Of a stretch of 64,000 nucleotides of DNA, positions 39,195-48,774 are shown one piece after another. This DNA is from Oscillospiraceae bacterium (GTDB taxonomy: Bacteria > Bacillota > Clostridia > Oscillospirales > Oscillospiraceae). A program made the position numbers and the translations under genes. The stretch covers positions 1 to 64,000 of the forward strand of contig WQXS01000006.1 of NCBI GenBank assembly GCA_009784725.1, in the 5' to 3' direction. The notes below the pieces were generated by a model. That model was given only the letters and a program-made list of their open reading frames with translations. It was not told the DNA's origin and did not search any database. Positions within the stretch are counted from its first letter, which is position 1. Each line of letters starts with the position of its first letter.

Positions 39195-40642
39195 ATGAAC
39201 ATTACCGTACCGACGAAAAAATAAAAACGTCAACAAAATGGTATTTTTCTCTCGGCGATATTTTTTCGGGCGGGTTTTTTAATATCGTAAATTTTTTCTA
39301 CGGTATATTTCTGACCGATGTGGTCGGCATCAGCCCATACTGGGCAGGTACTGTCTTCCTTATCGGAAACTTCATGGACGCACTTACCGACCCTGCAATG
39401 GGTGTTATATCGGATAATACAAGAACAAAATTCGGGCGCCGCAGACCTTATATCATTCTGGGTGCGCCATTGGTATTTCTTGCATTTGTAATGATGTGGT
39501 TCCCGCTTGCAAGCGGTACCGAGATATCAAAAATCGTCTTCTATATATTTGCATTTGTACTGATGAATACAGTCACAACCATTGTACAGGTGCCGTTTCT
39601 TGCAATGGCAGCGGAGCTTTCGACCGATTACAATGAACGTACATCTCTGACAAATGTACGGATGATTGTATCTCTCGGGTCATCACTTCTGTGCGCTGTC
39701 CTGCCGATGATTATCGTCGGTGCATATCAGGAGGTCCGCACCGGATATATTGTCATGAGTGTAATTTTCGGCTTGTTCTTCACACTGCCGCTCATTTTGG
39801 TATTTCTTAAAGTTAAAGAACGAAAACAATTTTCAGAGCAGAGAAAAAGTTCATTTCGTGAAATGTTCGCTCCTGTTAAAATGCGTCTTTTCAGAAGGTA
39901 TATGTACATTTATCTCGGAATAATTATTGCAATGGATGTAATTGCAATGATTTTTGCATATTATATGACCTACAGCCTTGAGCGTCCGCTTGAAATAAGC
40001 TTTGTCCTTGGTTCATTGCTTGGAACACAGATAGCCTGTATTCCGCTTGCTGCATGGTTTGCCAAAAGGACAAGCAAGATCCGTTCAATAATTCTCGGAA
40101 ACATCGGCTGGGCGGTATGTGCAGCGGCCAGTTTTTTACTCACCCCGCAAAGCCCCGGATATCATATTTATATTCTTGCTTGCTGCCTTGGCGGTTTTAT
40201 GGCGTTTTCACTTGTCGGTTATAATTCGCTATTCGGGGATGTTACAGAGGTGGGAGAATATCACCTCGGCTACAGAGCTGAAGGTAATTTCTACGGTATC
40301 CAGCAGTTTATCCGTAAGTGCTGTGCTGCAATCGCAAACTGGTTTGCATTATCACTGCTCGGTATTGCCGGTTTTATCACACCGATCGAAGTCATCGAAG
40401 ACGGTATTACCAAACTCGTTACTCAGCCGCAGACACCGGTTGTCCTGTTTACGATTAATGCGATTTTAGGCATCGTATCCGTTATATTCCTGATACCTTC
40501 AACAATATTTGCCTTTTACTGGAAGCTTACAAAAGAAAGACACGCAAAACTTATCTCATACCTCGACCGAAAACGCGCAGGATTCGAAATAAACAAGGAT
40601 GATGAGAATGAAGTGAAAAACATATGCGAAAACATATTATAA
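39195..40642 (+). CDS. MFS / GPH-family glycoside-cation symporter, 5' end unresolved (possible frameshift)
   Basis: 'GDIFSGGFFNIVNFFYGIFLTDVVGISPYWAGTVFLIGNFMDALTDPAMGVISDNTRTKFGRRRPYIILGAP'. ORF-track start at 39320 (GTG) cuts TM1; see finding. Confidence 0.8.
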
Positions 40643-40650
40643 ACAGCAAA

Positions 40651-40676
40651 ACAAGGGAGCACATCCCTTGTTTTTT
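40651..40676. terminator. Rho-independent terminator between the MFS gene and RNase P RNA, possibly bidirectional
   Basis: AAAACAAGGGAGCACATCCCTTGTTTTTT. Confidence 0.78.
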
Positions 40677-40682
40677 ATAACT

Positions 40683-41113
40683 AAGTGAGTAAGCTTGTAA
40701 GCCGGGTTCTGTAAGGGTCTTAATATTCCTTTGCGAAGCAAATCATGTTGAGACCTTGCAGCCATCTATCTAGGCTCACCGTTGCCGGTGAGCTCAAGCC
40801 ACCTCCGGGGAACGGTCGGGCAAACCATATGCTCCCCTGTATCATAAGATACATCCCGCGGTGTTGCTCCGGATAGAGTTTACAGCGGAAATACGTCTCC
40901 GTTTTCCGGGTGAGCTCTTACCTCACCTTTCCACCCTTACCGCCTGCTGAAACAGCAAACGGCGGTATATCTCTGTTGCACTTGTCCTGAAGTCGCCTTC
41001 GGCGGGCGTTACCCGTTATCCTCGCCCTGTGGAGCCCGGACTTTCCTCGTAAGAGGGCTTTCGCCATGTCCCGCTTGGGACTCATCTCACGCGGCTGCAT
41101 CGCTTACTCACTT
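40683..41113 (-). ncRNA. rnpB: RNase P RNA, bacterial
   Basis: Minus strand reads GAGGAAAGTCCGGGCTCCACAGGGCGAGGATAACGGGTAACGCCCGCC ... CGGAGACG.. AGATAGATGGCTGC ... ACAGAACCCGGCTTAC; P1 ends AAGTGAGTAAGC / GCTTACTCACTT pair. Confidence 0.96.
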
Positions 41114-41115
41114 AT

Positions 41116-41919
41116 TTATATATGCTTACCAACTTTCTCCCGCAGCATATCTGCTTTAATAGGTTTGTTAATATAATCCTTTACCCCGAGGCGTGCCGCT
41201 TCTTGTAAAATTTCCTCTGATTTTTCGATAGTAAGAAAAATTATCGGAGTTTCTTTGTGTTTTTCAAATGACCGAATCACGGGTATAAGGTCAAGTCCGG
41301 TCAGCTCGGGCATGTGATAATCGAGCATGAATAAATCCGGTTTTATAGTTTCAAGCAGGGATTCAAGCTTTTCGGGCTCCAAAAGCGTATGCACTTTATA
41401 ATCATTACGAAGCAGTAAATAAAGCATACGGAGAAGTTCGGGAGAATCATCAATTGCAAGAATCACTTTTTTCCCGTCCGAATCGTCTTCATTTTCGTCA
41501 GCTGCAACCGGTTCGGAGCGCACAGGTTTTGCTTTATCCGGAAAATAATCATTTAAGCAATTTTCAACACGTTCTGTAAGCTCCTCTGCAGAAAACGGTT
41601 TTGTCAAATTGGAATAAGCGCCGAGCTTCAAGTGCTCAAAAACACTTTTATCATCACCGACAGAGGTTACGAATATTACGGGAATCGATGCAAAACGGGA
41701 GTCAGCCTTTAACCGTTTAAGTGCCTCTACACCGTCAACCTCGGGCATAACTATATCAAGCAAAATGAGATCGGGTATAACCTTTTCGAGTGTCTCGAAC
41801 AGTTTTGCGGCAGACGGAAGAGGATAAACCTCATATGTATCCATGAGAAAATGCCTGCCTATTTTAAGAATTACAGGGTCATCATCGACCATCATAATTT
41901 TTTTACGGTTGCTGCTCAT
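41116..41919 (-). CDS. tandem receiver-domain response regulator (REC-REC)
   Basis: Two REC domains: 'MMVDDDPVILKIG..LLDIVMPEVDG..LTKPF' and 'LAIDDSPELLRML..MLDYHMPELTG..INKPI'; no output domain. Confidence 0.9.
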   Translation of the reverse strand: MSSNRKKIMMVDDDPVILKIGRHFLMDTYEVYPLPSAAKLFETLEKVIPDLILLDIVMPEVDGVEALKRLKADSRFASIPVIFVTSVGDDKSVFEHLKLGAYSNLTKPFSAEELTERVENCLNDYFPDKAKPVRSEPVAADENEDDSDGKKVILAIDDSPELLRMLYLLLRNDYKVHTLLEPEKLESLLETIKPDLFMLDYHMPELTGLDLIPVIRSFEKHKETPIIFLTIEKSEEILQEAARLGVKDYINKPIKADMLREKVGKHI

Positions 41920-41992
41920 GTAAAACTCTCCTCACATTGTGTTAGTCCGGATTTACTTAAATCATTTGTGGTTTGTGCCTTAACACAATACC

Positions 41993-43471
41993 TTAACCCA
42001 ATGAAAGTCTTTCAACAATCTCCGAGAAATTCATCTGTTCAATATTAACCGAGAGCCAGGAAACAAGCCCGTCGTCGGCACGGTAATTATATTTCGCTAT
42101 CTCATCCATGACAGTATCAACCCCATCCATATCGTAAGCAACACAGGCATTTTTGAGCCTTAAAAGTAAAGCATCATCCGGTCTGTCCATCTCCGGCTTC
42201 GGGTTTTTTGAATCTATTTCACTAAATAAGCTGTCAAGCTCCGTTATTAATTTCTCTGTGGTTTTAACAAGAAACTGATTATTGTCTTTAATGAACTTAA
42301 TGTCATTTTCCTTAGCCGCTATTTCCAGTGTTTTTGCCAATGCGGATATATCATCGGCACATATGCTTGAGCTGGAGCCCTTAACCCCGTGAACCGTTAT
42401 TTCATAGTCACGGACCATATCCTCTTTGAAGCTGCCGAGTGAGGCAAGAACGGTACGGGTATTAACTGCGAATGAGCGCAGCACCTTCAGATATGATTCG
42501 ACATCACCGCCGAACTGTTTAACGCCTTTGACAGTATTAAGCCCGCCGATGACTTTTCCGAGCAAGGGTGTGAGAAACTCCGGATTTTTTATTTCCGAGC
42601 CACCCATTCCGTTATAAAAAGCCTCTTTATCGATATTTCTGATCCATTTCATTATTGCATCGTCAAGCTTTTTTATATCAATCGGTTTGGTTATAAAAGC
42701 CTGAAAACCCCGGTCGAGGAACATTTTTTCATTTCCTGCAACAGCGTTGGCTGTGAGAGCTATTACCGGGATGTTTTTGGAATAATCCGAGCCAAGCGCT
42801 CTGATTTTTTCCGCAGCCTCGATACCGTCCATCCCCGGCATCATTTGATCCATAAAAATCGCATCATATTTATTAAGCCCGAACCGCATTGCATCAATTG
42901 CTTTTTCTCCGCTGTCAACACAGTCTATCTTCATTTTATACGGCTTGAGCAGACCTCTTGCGACATCCAGATTTGTCAGGTTATCATCGACAACAAGCAC
43001 TCTTGCATACGGGAGACTTATGCGCTGCGGTTTTACATACTCGCTGTTTCTTGCATCAAAGGATTTATATGAATCCAAATCCTCGATTTGTGCGATATCC
43101 AGAATATCATTTACCATTTCAAGCAGAGTTGCTCCTGCTTTATAGACATTTTCAAGGTTATTTTTCAACTCATCATCCGGGGTGTTAACCTCAAGGCAGA
43201 GCCCGGTCAAGCCGAGAATCGCATTAAGAGGTGTCCGCATTTCATGGCTCATATTCGCAAGAAATTCACTTTTTGCATCACTTGCGGATTTTGTTTCTTC
43301 AAGCGATTTTCTGTAGTTATCAAGAGCGGTATTTATGGTTTCAATGGTTTTTGCATCCCCGGGTGATAAATCGTCCGCATTAAGAGAAATATCGTAATCC
43401 CCTGCCTGACTTGCCTTGAGCAGGCATTCAAGCTGGTAAAGCAGCGTATTTTGGTTGTTATTGCTTTCCAT
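41993..43471 (-). CDS. kinase-like protein HisKA-REC-Hpt lacking an HATPase_c domain
   Basis: 'EFLANMSHEMRTPLNAILGLTG' H-box, then ~20 aa after 'ILDIAQIEDLD' straight into REC '[23 protein letters not shown]', then Hpt 'HGVKGSSSSICADDIS'. No N/G1/G2 boxes. Confidence 0.88.
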   Translation of the reverse strand: MESNNNQNTLLYQLECLLKASQAGDYDISLNADDLSPGDAKTIETINTALDNYRKSLEETKSASDAKSEFLANMSHEMRTPLNAILGLTGLCLEVNTPDDELKNNLENVYKAGATLLEMVNDILDIAQIEDLDSYKSFDARNSEYVKPQRISLPYARVLVVDDNLTNLDVARGLLKPYKMKIDCVDSGEKAIDAMRFGLNKYDAIFMDQMMPGMDGIEAAEKIRALGSDYSKNIPVIALTANAVAGNEKMFLDRGFQAFITKPIDIKKLDDAIMKWIRNIDKEAFYNGMGGSEIKNPEFLTPLLGKVIGGLNTVKGVKQFGGDVESYLKVLRSFAVNTRTVLASLGSFKEDMVRDYEITVHGVKGSSSSICADDISALAKTLEIAAKENDIKFIKDNNQFLVKTTEKLITELDSLFSEIDSKNPKPEMDRPDDALLLRLKNACVAYDMDGVDTVMDEIAKYNYRADDGLVSWLSVNIEQMNFSEIVERLSLG

Positions 43472-43536
43472 TTAATTACATCCCCTTAAATAAAATGACG
43501 GTAAATTATGTATACACTCTGGAAACTCTGCAATTA

Positions 43537-46149
43537 CTACGGTGAGTTACCGGACAGCTCCGGTAAACTTGACAGTCTTTCAATTATTTCTTCAAAATTC
43601 ATTTGCTCTGCATTGTCGCGCAGCCATTCTACAAGCCCGCCGTCAGAATCATACTCATATATCTCAAGCTCATCAAGTGTCGTATCAACGGCATTCATTT
43701 CGTATTTTTCACATGCATGCCGCAGTTTAATAAGTAATGCCGTATCGGGCTTGTCCTTTTGCTGCTTTTTATTATCCGAATCATAATTATCCAGCATTAC
43801 ATTAATATTTTTCACAAGCGAGGAAATTTTAGTTTCCAGTTTAATATTATTTTCATTAATAAAGTCATAGTCTCTATTGATTGCCGCATGCTCAAGCGAT
43901 TCGGCAATATCTCCGATTTCATCGGCAAGAACACTGCGGCTTGACCCTTTGATTCCATGGACTATTGTTTCATAATCGGTTATGTTCTTTTCATTTAAAT
44001 CAGCAGCAGAAGAAATTTGAAGCGGAGTATTTTTTGCAAATGAACGTAAAATCTGTATGAAAGCATTCTTATCACCGTCAAACCGCTGCAACCCTCTTTG
44101 AATATCGATTCCCTGTATCCCATTATTTAGCGCACGCCAGTTTTTGAGGGAGCTTGCAGGTATTTCGTTACTGCCCGACGGTCTTACTATGCCATATTTT
44201 TTTTCTTGTTCCTCATCTCTTATCCATTTATTGATTATAACATCGAGCCTTGTTATTTCTATCGGCTTTGAAATGAAATCCTGAAAACCGTTTTTCAAAA
44301 ACAATTCTTCATTTCCGACAATGGCATTTGCAGTCAGTGCAATAATAGGAACGGTTTTTGCATAGTCGCTGTCGAGTCTTCTAATCTGTGAGGCTGCTTC
44401 TATTCCGTCCATAACGGGCATCATGTGGTCCATAAAAATTGCGTTATACCTGACTTTTTCGGCAATAACCGTTTTTACGGCTTCCCTGCCGCTGCCGACA
44501 CAGTCCACTTTTATATTATAAGGTTTAAGCAGGCCTTTGGCAACGTCAAGATTTGTTGCGACATCATCAACAACCAAAACACGTGCATAGGGCAGGCTTA
44601 TGCGTTCTTTTATTTTATGTCTGCGGTTTTTCCTGATTGAATAGTTAAATCCCTTTAAGCTCTCGGCAACCACAGGACCGATCACCTCGTCCGAAATGTA
44701 CTTTTGAATGATTCGAACCGTAAATGTGCTTCCCTTGGTGATTTCACTTTCAACGGAAATATCACCGCCCATCATGTCAACCAGCTTTTTTGCGATATGC
44801 ATTCCAAGCCCTGTTCCCATGATTTTTCTGTTCGCAGCCATATCCATCTGTGTATAATCATCAAATAAGCTGTTGATTTTATCCTTGCGAATACCGATTC
44901 CCGTATCACGGATAATGAAATTAAGAATTATATCATCCTGCTCCCTGACACTGTTGACGGTCAGCTCGACAACACCCTCAAGTGTATATTTGAAGGCATT
45001 GGAAAGGAAATTATTGAGAATCTGCCTTGTTCTGAGCTCATCACCGTATACAAAAGCAGGAAGGCTCTCGCTGATATTCATGACAAAGTCAATAGGCTTA
45101 TCTTTTCTGTGAAGAATGCTTTGAGTGACAGAGTCATTGATTAAGCTCGGAGTATCGTATCTTGAGCCGACAAGTTCAAATTTACCCGATTCGATTTTGG
45201 AAATATCGAGAATATCATTAACCGTACTGAGCAGTGTTGCTCCGGCACTGTTAATCTGCTCAAGCCTGTAGAAATTTTCTTCGCCGAGGTCGTCCGTATC
45301 AAGCATCAGGTCCGAAAGCCCTATTACCGCATTTAACGGAGTGCGGATTTCATGGCTCATTGTTGCCAGAAACGCTGATTTCGCCTGACTTTCTGCTTCT
45401 GCCTTTTGCCTTGCAAGTGTTTCAATCTCTCTTTGCTGCCGTTCAATTTCAAGCTTTGACGCGGCGAGCTCATTGCTGTCCTTGAGTTCAAATACCCTGA
45501 GCTGATATGAATACAAGGCAAATCCGCTGAACATAACAATAAAGGTCAGCGGTGTAAAATCAAAATTCAAATCGAATATTCCGAAAGTAAACAGTATGTT
45601 TGATGCGACCATCAGCAGTACACCGCTTCCGACATAAATGAGAGCAGGTGTAGTTTTTATTTTTACAATAAAATACCTTATCATCAGAATAATTCCGATT
45701 AAAAGCGGCGTATATCCTAAAATTGCATGAAGTGCAAACAAATCCCCGCCTTGCGGATGCATTCCCTCATATCCCGTTATCAGCCTTCCATGTATCGGGT
45801 TTGTCCATAAAAGAATAAAATCGGCCACCGGAAAGATTGCAATTACATACTTAACCCATCGTTTTTTTACAATTTTAAGATTAGTAAAATACATTATATA
45901 CCACAAGAATATGGATGGTAAAAAACATGCAATAGTGAAGTAAAACGGATAGATTGCTTCAAAAAGTTCCTGGCTCAGCAATACACCGATGCCGTTAAAC
46001 AGTGTCCAACATGACAGCATCAGGCCGAATGTAAAGAATAGTTTTAATGTAGCGGTATGCTTATGCCTGAACCATATACCGCATACAATATAGACCATAA
46101 AAAAGAACAGTATTATCGACAGAAAGAACATCGATAAATTAAACGCCAT
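43537..46149 (-). CDS. hybrid sensor histidine kinase: 7TM N-terminus-HisKA-HATPase-REC-Hpt
   Basis: N-terminal multi-TM region; '[18 protein letters not shown]'; '[18 protein letters not shown]', 'RDTGIGI', '[13 protein letters not shown]'; REC; Hpt '[13 protein letters not shown]'. Confidence 0.93.
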   Translation of the reverse strand: MAFNLSMFFLSIILFFFMVYIVCGIWFRHKHTATLKLFFTFGLMLSCWTLFNGIGVLLSQELFEAIYPFYFTIACFLPSIFLWYIMYFTNLKIVKKRWVKYVIAIFPVADFILLWTNPIHGRLITGYEGMHPQGGDLFALHAILGYTPLLIGIILMIRYFIVKIKTTPALIYVGSGVLLMVASNILFTFGIFDLNFDFTPLTFIVMFSGFALYSYQLRVFELKDSNELAASKLEIERQQREIETLARQKAEAESQAKSAFLATMSHEIRTPLNAVIGLSDLMLDTDDLGEENFYRLEQINSAGATLLSTVNDILDISKIESGKFELVGSRYDTPSLINDSVTQSILHRKDKPIDFVMNISESLPAFVYGDELRTRQILNNFLSNAFKYTLEGVVELTVNSVREQDDIILNFIIRDTGIGIRKDKINSLFDDYTQMDMAANRKIMGTGLGMHIAKKLVDMMGGDISVESEITKGSTFTVRIIQKYISDEVIGPVVAESLKGFNYSIRKNRRHKIKERISLPYARVLVVDDVATNLDVAKGLLKPYNIKVDCVGSGREAVKTVIAEKVRYNAIFMDHMMPVMDGIEAASQIRRLDSDYAKTVPIIALTANAIVGNEELFLKNGFQDFISKPIEITRLDVIINKWIRDEEQEKKYGIVRPSGSNEIPASSLKNWRALNNGIQGIDIQRGLQRFDGDKNAFIQILRSFAKNTPLQISSAADLNEKNITDYETIVHGIKGSSRSVLADEIGDIAESLEHAAINRDYDFINENNIKLETKISSLVKNINVMLDNYDSDNKKQQKDKPDTALLIKLRHACEKYEMNAVDTTLDELEIYEYDSDGGLVEWLRDNAEQMNFEEIIERLSSLPELSGNSP

Positions 46150-46266
46150 AACATCCCCCTGCCAAAAATTACATATTTAGTAGCCATTATAACACAGAAC
46201 CGCCTTTATACAAGCTATTTAAAGGCGGTTTACTGAGAATATTGGTATTTGGTTTTCTTTTTACTT

Positions 46267-47247
46267 TTAGCTAATTACGTAAATGTTCGTACTCCCGCTG
46301 ACCGACGAAAAGCTGTATGATGCGTTGCTTTGCATTATTACCGGGATATCACTTGAGAATCTTCCCGATACTGCAGAGTGGCTGACCGTTATTTCTCCGG
46401 TGTTTGGGATGTAGACACTTACGCTGCCCGAAATTGAGCTTGAATCGATCCGCCCGGGAACCGTGCTGCTGCTGATGTCGACACTGCCGGATATTGTGCT
46501 TGAGTCAACTCTGTCAAGCTCACCGCTTACCGTCATCGCTCCGGATATTGTGCTTATGTTCAAATTCGGCACATTTGCTTCGGTAATGTTTATTGAACCG
46601 GAAACTGTGTTGGCATTAAATCTGCCTGCTCTGATGGTTGAACTGTTTATTCTACCCGAGGTTGTGCTCGCTTCGATGTCGCCCGATACAATGTTTGAAA
46701 GTGTTACTGCTCCGGATACCGAGCTTGCTTCAAGGTTTGTTGTATCGAAGCCCGATATATCAATGCTGCCCGATGTAGAGTTTACAATAAGATTGGTCAG
46801 GCCGCTGCTGAGCTCATGCGGTACCAGAACTTCAAGATGCTTTCTTGGTACACTCCCTCTGAATCTGCCCCGCTCGCGAAAATCAATCCGTAAGGTTCCG
46901 CTCGCTGTACTGATGCTCATTTGTTCATTGCTTCGAAGCTCACGCTGTGCATACTCTGTAATTTTAATTTCATTGCCGTCATACGGTGTCACAGTAACCT
47001 CTCCGGCTACCCAGTTGACATTTATTGAATGTACACCTGCGGTGCTTTCTGTCCTGACACCTCTTGCTTCAAAGGACCCTGAGAGATTTTCAATTCCCCC
47101 GCCTATATTTATGCCGAATATGTTGATGTCACTAAAGAATCCCCATCCGCCGAAGATTACGCTTGTCAGAAGCCATATTAAAAGGCCTGTTAATACCAAT
47201 GCCGATACTATCCAGCATATTATTGTTACTATTCTTGTTCCGGTCAT
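46267..47247 (-). CDS. DUF4097-type beta-helical (adhesin-like) membrane protein
   Basis: N-terminal TM then repeated 'SVSGAVTLSNIVSGDIEASTTSGRINSSTI..' units. Confidence 0.85.
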   Translation of the reverse strand: MTGTRIVTIICWIVSALVLTGLLIWLLTSVIFGGWGFFSDINIFGINIGGGIENLSGSFEARGVRTESTAGVHSINVNWVAGEVTVTPYDGNEIKITEYAQRELRSNEQMSISTASGTLRIDFRERGRFRGSVPRKHLEVLVPHELSSGLTNLIVNSTSGSIDISGFDTTNLEASSVSGAVTLSNIVSGDIEASTTSGRINSSTIRAGRFNANTVSGSINITEANVPNLNISTISGAMTVSGELDRVDSSTISGSVDISSSTVPGRIDSSSISGSVSVYIPNTGEITVSHSAVSGRFSSDIPVIMQSNASYSFSSVSGSTNIYVIS

Positions 47248-47251
47248 ATTA

Positions 47252-47926
47252 TCATCTCCTTTTTTTCACTGTAAACAGAACATTTATAAGTGACTCGATA
47301 ACCGCACCGATAATAAATATTATCCAGGTAATATGCCACGCAAATGTAGTAAAGCTGATAATAAAGTACAGTGCGAGGATTATTGACCAAAGTGCAGATG
47401 ATACTGCCTTACGCAGGGCTTTGCGGTCTCTGTCGTCGGATTGCCACTCGCGAAACTCCTCAACCATTGTGTCGGAGTTATTTGCCGAGTTCGATTTTGT
47501 CATGCTGTTGTAAACAAGCAGTCCCGTTGCCCCTGCTATCATTATGAACATAAGCGGTACTCCTATTTGTGATGCGAATGAGAACCCTATAAAATTGAGC
47601 ACTATCAGCGGAAGTACGCAAAGAATGTACATCATTACAGCAAGTGCTGTCAGCATTGCCGACTTTTGACGCGATGCGTCCGTGTCCTGTCTTGTTTGTC
47701 TGTTGTTTTCCATATCTTTCTCCAGTTCTGCAAGCAGTGAGCTTATATCACCGATGCCTGCTATTGTAATGTTATATGCTGCTTCGTTAGTTTTCCCGCC
47801 GGAAACAAGGTCGCGGTATTTATCGTTAAGATTCTGTATCATTTCCTCTTTCAGCTCAACGGCCTTTCTTGTAGGTGTTGCTTCGGAAAAGAGGTCATCA
47901 ACATACCTGCGAATATTATCTTCCAT
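47252..47926 (-). CDS. DUF1700/permease-prefix-like membrane protein
   Basis: 'MEDNIRRYVDDLFSEATPTRKAVELKEEMIQNLNDKYRDLVSGGKTNEAAYN' then TM helices; between PadR and DUF4097 genes. Confidence 0.8.
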   Translation of the reverse strand: MEDNIRRYVDDLFSEATPTRKAVELKEEMIQNLNDKYRDLVSGGKTNEAAYNITIAGIGDISSLLAELEKDMENNRQTRQDTDASRQKSAMLTALAVMMYILCVLPLIVLNFIGFSFASQIGVPLMFIMIAGATGLLVYNSMTKSNSANNSDTMVEEFREWQSDDRDRKALRKAVSSALWSIILALYFIISFTTFAWHITWIIFIIGAVIESLINVLFTVKKRR

Positions 47927-47928
47927 TA

Positions 47929-48264
47929 TTATCTATCCTCCGTTTCGATTAATTTATCAATCATTTCCTTGGCTGCTTTCCAGTCAGTCAGAAGTGTGCT
48001 GTAGGTGCTTCGCCCCGTATCCGTGATTTTATAGTAGCGGCGCCTTGCTCCCGTTTGCTCGTCACCCCAGTATGATGATATGCAGCCTGCCTGCTCAAGG
48101 CGGCGAAATGCGGTATAAAGAGTCGCTTCCTTTAATTCGTATCTTCCGTCAGTCCGCTGCTGTATGGACTTGTTGATTTCATACCCGTAATTGTCGCTGT
48201 CAATGAGCCGCGCAAGAATTATAGTATCCGTATGACCCCGTATAAGGTCAGAAGCAATTGACAT
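47929..48264 (-). CDS. PadR-family transcriptional regulator
   Basis: 'IILARLIDSDNYGYEINKSIQQRTDGRYELKEATLYTAFRRLEQAGCISSYWGDEQTGARRRYYKITDTG'. Confidence 0.94.
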   Translation of the reverse strand: MSIASDLIRGHTDTIILARLIDSDNYGYEINKSIQQRTDGRYELKEATLYTAFRRLEQAGCISSYWGDEQTGARRRYYKITDTGRSTYSTLLTDWKAAKEMIDKLIETEDR

Positions 48265-48300
48265 ATCATTATCTTTCCTTTCTGTTAGTTTTTGTTTTAT

Positions 48301-48370
48301 GCGTGTTGTGTGTTGTGTGTTGTGTGTTGTGTGTTGCGTGTTGCGTGTTGCGTTGCGTTGTGCGTTGCGG
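48301..48370. repeat. heptanucleotide tandem repeat (GYGTGTT)7 plus degenerate tail
   Basis: GCGTGTT-(GTGTGTT)x4-GCGTGTT-GCGTGTT-GCGTTGCGTTGTGCGTTGCGG, 37-106 bp upstream of the padR start. Confidence 0.92.
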
Positions 48371-48486
48371 TTTGTACGTTTTTGTTGCTAGCAGGTATAT
48401 ATTATCACAACATACCTCGCCTGTCAAGGTATATCTTACATTAAATTATCATTAAAATAAATGTATATTGGATTAAAAGAGAAAGG

Positions 48487-48662
48487 GTAGTATTTTATTA
48501 ATTTATTCAGGGTGATTTAGGGTATATAAAATTAATTTCCTTTCGCTCAGAAGAAACGTCCTGTTTATACTGAGCGCCCCTCAGCGTCCATGCTTCGGTG
48601 TGCGAAAACTAATTTTATATACCCTAAACCACCCTCAAAAATAAATTACAACTAAACACTAC
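48487..48662. repeat. family A palindromic element, copy 2
   Basis: TTCAGGGTGATTTAGGGTATATAAAATTAATTTCC pairs with AACTAATTTTATATACCCTAAACCACCCTCAA; core CTTTCGCTCAGAAGAAACGTCCTGTTTATACTGAGCGCCCCTCAGCGTCCATGCTTCGGTGTGCG. Confidence 0.9.
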
Positions 48663-48774
48663 TTTGATAAACCATGAAGCACCCTGAATAAAACAGTAAG
48701 ACACTGCCCTGCCTCTTGTCATATTCGCTTGTTTCTGATAATCTGTTCTCAATAAAAACAGAAAGAGGGAAAAC

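Noticed and set aside
46463-47293. 276-aa plus-strand ORF opposite the DUF4097 gene
   Set aside because: Fully antisense to a well-supported coding region; low-complexity translation mirrors the repeat structure of the real gene.
48258-48455. 65-aa ORF 'VLCVLCVVCCVLCVACCVL'
   Set aside because: Translation of the heptanucleotide microsatellite, not a gene.
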